Shown piece after piece: positions 1-5,760 of a DNA stretch of 10,254 bases; the stretch's first letter is position 1; each line of letters opens with the position of its first letter. Position numbers and translations under genes: made by a program. The notes below the pieces were generated by a model. It was given only the letters and a program-made list of their open reading frames with translations, ran no database searches and was not told the origin of the DNA. The DNA is from an uncultured Polyangiaceae bacterium. Lineage in GTDB: Bacteria; Myxococcota_A; Polyangia; Polyangiales; Houyiibacteriaceae. The stretch spans positions 1 to 10,254 of the forward strand of contig CAMYMX010000077.1 in assembly GCA_947259605.1 (NCBI GenBank), written 5' to 3'.

Positions 1-522
1 CGTGAGCAGCCAGTCGCGGCTCGTATCCTGCCTGGAGATGAGCGCGAGGGCGAGAGCGTCGACGTTGTGTACGGTGCCGATCGGCAAACTCAGTGCGAGG
101 GCGACACGCGCGCGGATGGATTGGCCGCCGAGGGCACGCTGGGAGCCGAGCGCCAGCTGTGTCGCCACGGCTACGAAGGTCGCTGCGTCGCCGCTCCGAA
201 GCCGTTTGAGCACCATCCGCCCCAGCTGGCGTTTGATCGAGCTCGGAGGAAGGGCCGCCGCGACTTCGTAGAGCGCGGCTGCCGCCGCTGGACCCGACAG
301 CCAGTCGAGCTTGTCAACCAGCCCTCCTTCGACCGCGACCCGCAAGCTTTCGAGCAAGATATCGGGATCGAGGCCCTCGAGCGGTAAGGGTCGGCGCTCG
401 TCGATGACCGCGCGTGCAAGCGTCGCCATACCCTGACGCCATGCCGCTTCGCGCTGTTCAGCGCTGTTCAGTCGGTGCAAGGCCGTCAGGCCTTCGAGGC
501 GCTCCCGGGTCGCAGCACGCAT
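1..522 (-). CDS. Unrecognised helical protein, N-terminal 174 residues (3' end beyond window)
   Basis: An open frame on the minus strand starts at the ATG at 522-520 and stays open for 174 codons to the left edge, so the C-terminus is missing. A GAGGA Shine-Dalgarno motif sits about 5-9 nt upstream, which supports this start. The product begins MRAATRERLEGLTALHRLN and is rich in Ala, Leu and Arg, with no Cys. It reads as successive amphipathic helices, for example around residues 80-100 (AAAALYEVAAALPPSSIKRQ) and 110-150, which recalls HEAT/TPR-like helical repeats. I cannot assign a family. There is no signal peptide, so it is probably cytoplasmic. It is divergent from the metalloprotease gene at 603, with an 80-bp gap that could hold both promoters. 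A perfect 10-bp tandem duplication (451-470) lies inside the 5' coding part. The reading frame is well supported by codon character; function is unknown. Confidence 0.72.
   Translation of the reverse strand, partial: MRAATRERLEGLTALHRLNSAEQREAAWRQGMATLARAVIDERRPLPLEGLDPDILLESLRVAVEGGLVDKLDWLSGPAAAAALYEVAAALPPSSIKRQLGRMVLKRLRSGDAATFVAVATQLALGSQRALGGQSIRARVALALSLPIGTVHNVDALALALISRQDTSRDWLLT
451..470. repeat. Perfect 10-bp tandem duplication, GCGCTGTTCA x2
   Basis: Two adjacent identical decamers occur at 451-460 and 461-470, about 55-70 bases into the leftmost gene. Because 10 is not a multiple of 3, the two copies are read in different phases (encoding part of LNSAEQR). Loss or gain of one copy would shift the frame. 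The present frame gives a plausible helical N-terminus, so I do not call the gene broken. Confidence 0.6.
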
Positions 523-584
523 CCGTCCTCATTCTAGCCTGCCGATCGCCTCTCGGAAAGCGCGGTTGACAAGGATGCGGCAAA

Positions 585-601
585 CCTCTAGCTCGGAGAG
601 G
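585..601 (+). promoter_or_regulatory. Shine-Dalgarno for the SprT-like gene inside a small hairpin
   Basis: The purine-rich GGAGAGG at 595-601 precedes the GTG start at 603 and is the only ribosome-binding-like motif near it; spacing is on the short side. CCTCT at 585-589 is complementary to AGAGG at 597-601 with a 7-nt loop, so an mRNA that begins upstream of 585 could fold to hide the site. The hairpin is only 5 bp, so any effect would be modest. Confidence 0.3.
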
Positions 602-602
602 G

Positions 603-1370
603 GTGCTCCAACTTTCCTTCGAGTTTGCCGGTGAGTCGCCGACGATCGTGGAGCGCGGCGTCACCAACCGTCGCCAGGACGATCTGGACCGGGCCTATGC
701 CCGCGCGTCCGACTGGAGCCGGGCGCTCGCGACACGCCTGGGTCAACCGATTCGACTCATCGTCACCGACAATCGAAGCACGATGCTGGTTGCTCGGCCC
801 AAAGGCGGACGCCTCGAGCTGCGCCTGCACCACATGTTCCTGACGGCCGACGAGAATATCCTCGACGCGATAGGCGACTATCTGAGCGGCAACACCCCGC
901 ACGCGGCGGCCACCATCGACCAATTCGTCGAAGAGCATCGAAGCCGTTTCGTTGCCCCAGGCCCCACGCAGGAGGCCTTGCGTGCCGACGGCCGGTACCA
1001 CGATCTTCGCTCGATCGCGGACGACCTCGGCAGCCGGCACTTTGGCGCAGACGTCGATGTCCGAATCACCTGGGGAAGGCGCGTTCGGCCCAAACGCCGG
1101 CAGCGCTCGCTTCAGCTCGGAACGTACCTCCCCGAAGAGCGGCTGATCCGAATTCATCCGGTGCTCGACCAGGCCTGGGTCCCGCAGTTCTTCCTCGAAG
1201 CCGTGGTGTTTCACGAGATGCTGCACCACGACATGCCCGCGGTCTTGCAAAACGGGCGCCGCCACTATCACACCCGCGCATTTCGAAAGCGGGAGCGCAG
1301 CTTCGAGTACCACTCCGCGGCGCAGAAGTGGGAAAAAGAAAACCTCTGGCGCCTTCTGCGAGGCAAGTAG
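603..1370 (+). CDS. SprT-like zinc metalloprotease
   Basis: Predicted cytoplasmic zinc-dependent protease of 255 residues. The zinc/catalytic motif HEMLH is at residues 204-208 (H204, E205, H208) in the context FHEMLHHDM. It is followed by HYHTRAF at 221-227, where H223 matches the H-G/T-x-x-F segment that supplies the third ligand in SprT-like families. The N-terminal half holds a predicted strand/helix segment around 65-95 (LELRLHHMFL) but no second metal site is clear. No signal peptide or zinc ribbon is visible. The start is GTG; there is no earlier in-frame start before the stop codon at 567-569, and the next Met is residue 61, too deep in the fold. The gene ends 14 bp before the histidine kinase, so the two are probably co-transcribed. 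SprT/Spartan relatives degrade protein crosslinked to DNA, but the substrate here is not deducible. YgjP/WLM-type metalloprotease is the alternative label. Confidence 0.82.
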   Translation: MLQLSFEFAGESPTIVERGVTNRRQDDLDRAYARASDWSRALATRLGQPIRLIVTDNRSTMLVARPKGGRLELRLHHMFLTADENILDAIGDYLSGNTPHAAATIDQFVEEHRSRFVAPGPTQEALRADGRYHDLRSIADDLGSRHFGADVDVRITWGRRVRPKRRQRSLQLGTYLPEERLIRIHPVLDQAWVPQFFLEAVVFHEMLHHDMPAVLQNGRRHYHTRAFRKRERSFEYHSAAQKWEKENLWRLLRGK

Positions 1371-1384
1371 CCTCCATCTGATTC

Positions 1385-2326
1385 ATGGCACGCCGGCGAA
1401 AAATCCGTTCCTCGATCTCGATTCCCATCACCTTGGGCGCAATCACCGTTCTGCTGAGCCTGGCGCTGCTGGTGGGTTGGTCGTTCCTCCTCGCCCAAAA
1501 GATCGCCCGGTCTGCGGATATTGCGGGCGACGTCTGGCTTCTGGTGCTCGGAGCGCTCTCTTTTGTGCTCATCATCGTGGTGTTGGTGTTGTTCGTGATT
1601 TCCTTGGCTCGGGGAATCATCGAAGTGCGCAAGCAAGACACGTTCATCGACTCTGTCACCCACGAGCTCAAGAGCCCGCTCGCGTCGCTCCAGCTCTGCC
1701 TCGAAACCCTAGGGCGCGAAGGGCTCGAAAACGACGCCAGGGAAAAGCTAAGGCACATGATGCTTCAAGACGTCGACCGCCTGCGCGCCTTCATCGACGA
1801 CGTGCTCGAGGCGAACCGTCTATCCTACGCGCGACCCGGTATGCTCAATCTCAGCGACGTACCCCTGTCAGAGCTAGCCGAAGAGTGCGCCGGAGCGGTT
1901 CGTAGCAGGCACGAGCTCGGGCCGGACGAGATTCGCGTTCGCGTCGATTCAGACCTCGTCGTCACTACCGATCGCGCGGCGCTCGAGATCGTCGTGAACA
2001 ATCTCATCGACAACGCAGCGAAGTATTCCGAGCGGCCAGCGCGGGTCGAGATCTCGGCGCACAGGGATTTCGAGAACAGGGTACTGATCGAGGTGAGCGA
2101 CACCGGGATCGGCATCGACCAGAAGAATCTCAAGCGGGTTTTTCAAAGGTTTTATCGCGCGGAGGATCAGGAGGTGCGCCAACGCCGTGGCACCGGTCTC
2201 GGGCTCTTCGTCGTCTGGGCCCTGGTGAAGCAGCTCGGCGGCGATGTACAAGCGTTTTCCAAGGGCCGAGGACAGGGCACCACGATGCGTGTCGAGCTGC
2301 CTATGGCCCCTGCGGTGAGCGCATGA
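1385..2326 (+). CDS. Two-TM sensor histidine kinase (PhoR/EnvZ-like core)
   Basis: Inner-membrane sensor kinase, 313 residues. A basic N-terminus (MARRRKIR) leads into TM1 at about 13-36, a loop of only about 13 residues, then TM2 at about 50-74. The DHp domain follows with almost no linker; the phosphoacceptor is H93 in THELKSPLAS. The HATPase domain has the N box NNLIDNAAKYS (205-215), G1 DTGIGI (239-244), F box FQRFYR (253-258) and G2 GTGLGLF (269-275), all intact. There is no HAMP, PAS or periplasmic sensor domain, so the signal is likely read in or at the membrane or passed on by a partner protein. The stop overlaps the response-regulator start (ATGA, 2323-2326), which indicates translational coupling and a cognate pair. 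No clear Shine-Dalgarno precedes the ATG at 1385; translation may be coupled to the protease gene ending 14 bp upstream. Confidence 0.93.
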   Translation: MARRRKIRSSISIPITLGAITVLLSLALLVGWSFLLAQKIARSADIAGDVWLLVLGALSFVLIIVVLVLFVISLARGIIEVRKQDTFIDSVTHELKSPLASLQLCLETLGREGLENDAREKLRHMMLQDVDRLRAFIDDVLEANRLSYARPGMLNLSDVPLSELAEECAGAVRSRHELGPDEIRVRVDSDLVVTTDRAALEIVVNNLIDNAAKYSERPARVEISAHRDFENRVLIEVSDTGIGIDQKNLKRVFQRFYRAEDQEVRQRRGTGLGLFVVWALVKQLGGDVQAFSKGRGQGTTMRVELPMAPAVSA

Positions 2327-3039
2327 TGCCCAGCAACGAAGCGCAGAAGCTCCTCATCGTGGAGGACGAAGAGCACTTGGCCGCCGGTCTCAAGCTGAAT
2401 CTCGAGCTCGAGGGCTATCGAGTCGACGTCGCGGCCAATGCCAAGGAGGCGGGCCAGCGCCTCTTAGACCCGAACGGCTACGACGCGATCGTCTTGGACG
2501 TCATGTTGCCCGACGTCAACGGCTTCGAGCTCTGCAAGAGGTTCCGGGAAGCGGGGAATTTCGTGCCCGTCATCATGCTGACTGCGCGCTCGTCCCCCGA
2601 AGACCGAGTCCTTGGTCTAGAGGCCGGCGCGGATGACTACATGGTCAAACCCTTCGAGCTCGGCGAGCTGCTTGCTAGGGTGCGGTCGGTGCTCCGGCGC
2701 CAACGTTGGGAGCAAGTCTCGGGCAGCAACGCCAAAGCCAGCACCCTGTCGTTTGGCAGCGCTCAAATCAACTTCGACACCCACGAAGTGCAAGTCGCTG
2801 GCCAACATGTTCAGCTCACACAGTTGGAGCTCGACCTGCTTCGTTACTTCGCGAAAAACGCGGGTCGTGTTCTGAGTCGCACCGAGCTTCTCGAACGGGT
2901 TTGGAAGCTTCGCAATTACGGCAACACCCGTACGGTCGACAACTTCATCTCCCGCCTCCGCCGACGGTTCGAAGAGAACCCGAGCTCCCCGACCCACTTC
3001 CTCTCCGTCCGAGGCGCCGGCTACAAATTCATCGCTTAG
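2323..3039 (+). CDS. OmpR/PhoB-family response regulator
   Basis: DNA-binding transcription factor activated by phosphotransfer, 238 residues. The receiver domain spans about 8-125: acidic pair D15/E16 in LIVEDEE, phosphoacceptor D59 in VLDVMLP, switch T87 in MLTARS and K109 in MVKPFEL. A linker at about 126-140 leads to the winged-helix trans_reg_C domain (about 145-238), including LTQLELDLLRYFAKNAG, RVLSRTELLERVW and the C-terminal hairpin FLSVRGAGYKFIA. All key residues are present. Two adjacent ATGs (2323 and 2326) are possible starts; GGTGAG at 2314-2319 is better spaced for 2326, a two-way choice that changes only one residue. The start overlaps the kinase stop, so the kinase is its presumed partner. 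Targets are unknown; the desaturase 130 bp downstream is a candidate by proximity only. Confidence 0.95.
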   Translation: MMPSNEAQKLLIVEDEEHLAAGLKLNLELEGYRVDVAANAKEAGQRLLDPNGYDAIVLDVMLPDVNGFELCKRFREAGNFVPVIMLTARSSPEDRVLGLEAGADDYMVKPFELGELLARVRSVLRRQRWEQVSGSNAKASTLSFGSAQINFDTHEVQVAGQHVQLTQLELDLLRYFAKNAGRVLSRTELLERVWKLRNYGNTRTVDNFISRLRRRFEENPSSPTHFLSVRGAGYKFIA

Positions 3040-3070
3040 GAAGGAAAACAGCCCGCTTTGCCGGCCGTTC

Positions 3071-3090
3071 GCCCCCTGAAGAAGGGGGGC
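3071..3090 (+). terminator. GC hairpin after the response regulator, possible weak terminator
   Basis: GCCCCC at 3071-3076 pairs with GGGGGC at 3085-3090 around an 8-nt loop, 32 bp after the regulator stop. It is followed by CTCATCATTT and not a real T-tract, so it is at best a weak or Rho-assisted terminator or an attenuating stem before the desaturase. The rest of 3040-3169 shows no recognisable promoter. Confidence 0.3.
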
Positions 3091-3169
3091 CTCATCATTT
3101 ACAGAACTATGACAAATCGAGGATGAACGGTGACGGTGTCTTTTGAGGGTCTGGGATAGTCTCGCAAGC

Positions 3170-4090
3170 ATGAAGATGAACGTTGCGGAGGCGGAGCCTC
3201 CCGAGCGCTCGTTGAGCCGCTGCGAGCAGTGGCGAAGGGCTACGATATTCGTGCTTTCGCATCTTGCGGTGCTAGGCGCGTTCTGGTCGGGCGTGACTTG
3301 GCAGGCGGTGGTCCTTTGCTTCGTGCTCCTGGTCGTTCGTGTCTGGGGCATCACCGCGGGCTATCATCGCTACTTCGCTCACCGGACCTACAGGACCAGT
3401 CGCGTGTTTCAGTTTTTTCTCGCGGTTCTCGCGCAGAGCAGTTCTCAAAAAGGCGTCCTCTGGTGGGCGGCTCATCATCGGGTTCATCACAAGCTCTCCG
3501 ACAAGGACGGCGACGTTCACTCACCGGTACAGAACAGCTTCTTCTACGCGCACGTCGGATGGATCTTCGACGACAATGAAGAGACTCGTTGGGACAAGAT
3601 ACGCGACTTCGCGAAATACCGGGAGCTTCGCTGGCTCAATCGGTATTGGGCCGTCCCTCCGACTCTCCTTGCTCTGGCTTGTCTTTTGATCGCCGGTTGG
3701 CCCGGCCTGTTCATTGGCTTCTTCTTGAGCACCGTGCTCCTCTGGCACAACACATTCCTAATCAATTCGGTCACACACGTCTGGGGCAAAAAGCGTTTCG
3801 ACACGAACGATGAGAGCCGCAACAACATGGTGACCGCCTTGCTGACCCTCGGAGAGGGCTGGCACAACAACCACCACCACTACCAGTCTTCCTGCCGCAA
3901 CGGCTTCTACTGGTGGGAAATCGACGTGACCTATTACGTGCTCAAGGCACTGAGCTGGGTAGGCCTGGTTTGGGACATTCGCGATGTCCCCGCGCGTGTT
4001 CTCGAAGAGGGGCGACGCCGCGACGCAGGCGAGATGGACCAGGAGCAAATCCCCGGCGAACGCCCGAAGAAACTCTCCTTAGCCGCCTAG
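3170..4090 (+). CDS. Membrane acyl-CoA (delta-9 type) fatty acid desaturase
   Basis: Di-iron integral-membrane desaturase that would introduce a cis double bond into saturated acyl chains. From the ATG at 3170 it has 306 residues. The three histidine boxes of the stearoyl-CoA desaturase family are intact: HRYFAH (66-71), HHRVHH (102-107, followed by KLSDKDGDVHSP) and HNNHH (232-236, in GEGWHNNHHHY). The conserved INSVTHVWG segment is at about 198-206. Hydrophobic segments lie at about 24-60 and 162-192, as expected for two hairpin pairs of membrane helices. Length is normal for bacterial DesC/Ole1-like enzymes, and no cytochrome b5 or ferredoxin domain is attached, so an external electron donor is needed. 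In-frame alternatives are TTG at 3143 and ATG at 3176; none has a good Shine-Dalgarno, so the exact start is uncertain. Exact regiospecificity cannot be read from sequence. Confidence 0.93.
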   Translation: MKMNVAEAEPPERSLSRCEQWRRATIFVLSHLAVLGAFWSGVTWQAVVLCFVLLVVRVWGITAGYHRYFAHRTYRTSRVFQFFLAVLAQSSSQKGVLWWAAHHRVHHKLSDKDGDVHSPVQNSFFYAHVGWIFDDNEETRWDKIRDFAKYRELRWLNRYWAVPPTLLALACLLIAGWPGLFIGFFLSTVLLWHNTFLINSVTHVWGKKRFDTNDESRNNMVTALLTLGEGWHNNHHHYQSSCRNGFYWWEIDVTYYVLKALSWVGLVWDIRDVPARVLEEGRRRDAGEMDQEQIPGERPKKLSLAA

Positions 4091-4148
4091 TCCAAAGCGA
4101 GCTGGCGGAGCTTCACGGGTTTGGCTACAACCACCAACGTAGGATGTG

Positions 4149-4164
4149 CGCCCACCATGGGGCG
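4149..4164 (+). terminator. Small GC hairpin downstream of the desaturase, possible terminator
   Basis: CGCCC (4149-4153) and GGGCG (4160-4164) can form a 5-bp stem with a 6-nt loop, followed by GGTTTCTT. The position, 59 bp past the desaturase stop, suits a terminator, but stem and T-tract are both poor. Confidence 0.22.
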
Positions 4165-4242
4165 GGTTTCTTGCGGGGTTCCCAAGTATGTTCGCTGGGG
4201 TGCATGTGTAGGTCTCCGTCGGGCTACCGAATACCGTTCAGC

Positions 4243-4262
4243 GAGTATACAGGTGTATGCTC
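4243..4262. promoter_or_regulatory. 20-bp imperfect palindrome, likely operator upstream of the aldehyde dehydrogenase
   Basis: The arms GAGTATACA and TGTATGCTC flank the central GG; eight of ten symmetric positions pair, failing only at 4246/4259 and at the centre. It ends 85 bp before the aldehyde dehydrogenase start, in the window's longest non-coding stretch and just before an AT-richer segment. The size and the TACA-N2-TGTA core fit a dimeric HTH repressor. From memory, FabR/DesT-type TetR regulators of unsaturated fatty acid genes bind 18-bp palindromes of similar form. No regulator gene for it lies in the window. Palindromicity is seen; regulator identity is inference. Confidence 0.5.
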
Positions 4263-4264
4263 CG

Positions 4265-4293
4265 TTTCGAAATTGTTTCGCAAATTTCATAAA
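4265..4293 (+). promoter_or_regulatory. AT-richer promoter-like segment before the aldehyde dehydrogenase
   Basis: TTTCGA (4265-4270) and CATAAA (4288-4293) are 17 bp apart, matching sigma-70 hexamers at 3/6 and 4/6. A transcript starting near 4300 would leave a leader of about 48 nt containing the Shine-Dalgarno. A TTTCGAAA palindrome (4265-4272) and a 6-bp inverted repeat GAAATT/AATTTC (4269-4288) overlap it. The segment stands out in a GC-rich window, but the hexamers are weak, so this is only a candidate. Confidence 0.25.
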
Positions 4294-4334
4294 CACTGAA
4301 GATCAAAAGAGATTTCCGCAGACTTTCGCCGATC

Positions 4335-4339
4335 AGGAG
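4335..4339 (+). promoter_or_regulatory. Shine-Dalgarno AGGAG of the aldehyde dehydrogenase
   Basis: AGGAG lies 8 nt before the ATG at 4348 and settles that start. Confidence 0.7.
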
Positions 4340-4347
4340 CTCCGCCC

Positions 4348-5760
4348 ATGCCTCAACCCCGCGTCGTTTCTCCATCCGCTGAGCAACAGGATGACCCGGC
4401 ATTCAACGTGGCCCGCGCCCTGAGCGCCCATTTCGAGGCGGGATCGACCAAGTCGCTCTCCTGGCGTTTCTCCCAACTCGACGCGCTCGAGCATTTCTTG
4501 ATGGAACGGGAGCAAGACATACTCGAGGCGCTGCATGCCGACCTCCGCAAGCCGGCGGTGGAGGCGTTTTCCTCGGAAATCGGTTTTGCAATTTCGGAGC
4601 TTCGTCTGGCACGCAAGAACCTCGCCCGATGGATGAAGCCCGAGCGGGTTCGGACCCCTTGGTTCGCCATGCCGGGCCGAAGCTACATTTACAGAGAGCC
4701 GCTCGGTGTATCGCTCATCATCGCGGCTTGGAACTATCCGTTCAATCTGATCGTCCTGCCACTCATCGGCGCCATAGCAGCGGGGAACTGTGCGGCGCTC
4801 AAGCCGTCGGAGCTTGCTCCTCACGTGTCGGCGCTGCTCGCCAAGTGGTTCCCCAAGTATTTCGATACCAAAGCGATTCGCGTCGTCGAAGGGGGGCCCA
4901 CGGAAACGACAGCGTTGTTGCAGCAGAACTGGGACCACATTTTCTACACCGGCAACGGGAGGGTGGGTCGGATTGTCATGGAGGCGGCCGCTCAGCATCT
5001 GACTCCCGTCACTCTCGAGCTTGGTGGCAAAAGCCCTTGCATCGTCGACGAGAGCGCTGACTTAGACACGACGGCCAAGAGGATCGTGTACGGCAAGTTC
5101 TTCAACGCCGGTCAGACTTGCGTCGCACCGGACTATGTCCTGGTTCACGATCGGGTTCACGACGCGCTCGTCAATCGGATGGTCTCGACGATTCGCGAAT
5201 TCTACGGAGACGATCCCAAACAGAGCGCCGACTTTGGACGCATCGTCAACGAGCGGCACCACGTCCGCCTGAGCCGCTTTCTCGAAGGCGCAGACATCGT
5301 CACCGGCGGAGAGACGGATCCATCGGAACGCTATATCGCCCCCACGATTCTAAAAAACGTCAACGAAGACGATGCGCTGATGCAGGAGGAGATTTTCGGC
5401 CCCATCCTCCCGGTGATCTCCTTCTCGAGCGTCGACTCGGCAATCGGCTTCGTCAATCGCCAAGCCAAGCCACTCGCCCTTTACCTCTTTTCACGTCAGC
5501 GGGAGGTGCAAGACCGTGTCCTCGCTGGCACGAGCGCCGGTGGAACCGCCATCAATCACGTTTGGCTTCATTTTGGCGTTCCGCAGCTGCCATTTGGGGG
5601 CGTGGGCGAGAGCGGAATGGGCGCCTACCACGGTCGCCATTCGTTCGAGACCTTCTCACATCGCCGTTCGGTTCTGAAAAAACCCACGCTCCCGGACCCC
5701 CCGCTCATCTTCCCACCGTACACCACCCGAACGATGCGCTGGCTCAAGAAGCTGTTCTAG
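4348..5760 (+). CDS. Class-3 (fatty) aldehyde dehydrogenase, NAD(P)+-dependent
   Basis: Oxidises aldehydes to carboxylic acids, 470 residues, the usual length for ALDH3-type enzymes. The fold's landmarks are in order: N129 in AAWNYPFNL, the cofactor-lysine motif LKPSE (151-155), the Rossmann turn FYTGNGRVGRIV (199-210), general base E224 in LELGGKSP, catalytic C258 in GQTCVAPDYVLV, E348 in EEIFGP, and LPFGGVGESGMGAYHG (414-429). The CVAPDY and GESGMGAYHG variants and the N-terminal arrangement point to the ALDH3/fatty-aldehyde branch; coniferyl-aldehyde dehydrogenases are the nearest alternative. The C-terminus (about 451-470) is a proline/aromatic then basic tail ending TMRWLKKLF, which could contact membranes. 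A desaturase upstream supports a long-chain substrate by context only. It has a good Shine-Dalgarno and its own upstream region with a palindrome. Its TAG stop is embedded in the CTAG shared with the convergent SRPBCC gene. Confidence 0.94.
   Translation: MPQPRVVSPSAEQQDDPAFNVARALSAHFEAGSTKSLSWRFSQLDALEHFLMEREQDILEALHADLRKPAVEAFSSEIGFAISELRLARKNLARWMKPERVRTPWFAMPGRSYIYREPLGVSLIIAAWNYPFNLIVLPLIGAIAAGNCAALKPSELAPHVSALLAKWFPKYFDTKAIRVVEGGPTETTALLQQNWDHIFYTGNGRVGRIVMEAAAQHLTPVTLELGGKSPCIVDESADLDTTAKRIVYGKFFNAGQTCVAPDYVLVHDRVHDALVNRMVSTIREFYGDDPKQSADFGRIVNERHHVRLSRFLEGADIVTGGETDPSERYIAPTILKNVNEDDALMQEEIFGPILPVISFSSVDSAIGFVNRQAKPLALYLFSRQREVQDRVLAGTSAGGTAINHVWLHFGVPQLPFGGVGESGMGAYHGRHSFETFSHRRSVLKKPTLPDPPLIFPPYTTRTMRWLKKLF
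5757..5760. other. CTAG shared by two convergent stop codons
   Basis: The plus-strand TAG (5758-5760) ends the aldehyde dehydrogenase and the minus-strand TAG (5759-5757) ends the SRPBCC gene, so the two stops overlap on one palindromic tetranucleotide. No terminator can lie between these genes. Confidence 0.9.

Noticed and set aside
531..536. TAGAAT (minus strand) as a -10 box for the leftmost gene
   Set aside because: A good hexamer, but transcription would begin at about 524, next to the start codon at 522, which conflicts with the GAGGA ribosome-binding motif; the -35 match is also weak.
566..571. Perfect TTGACA as a -35 box for the SprT-like gene
   Set aside because: No acceptable -10 hexamer lies 16-18 bp downstream, and the implied transcript start (about 601) would remove the Shine-Dalgarno before the GTG at 603.
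588..1313. Minus-strand open frame of 241 codons opposite the SprT-like gene
   Set aside because: The plus strand has the HEMLH zinc motif and operon spacing; the minus frame has no recognisable motif and no ribosome-binding support.
3143..3169. TTG start at 3143 for the desaturase
   Set aside because: It adds nine residues with no ribosome-binding motif; ATG at 3170 is the simpler choice, although not firmly established.
4333..4998. Minus-strand open frame of 221 codons
   Set aside because: Antisense shadow of the aldehyde dehydrogenase N-terminal half, with no motif.
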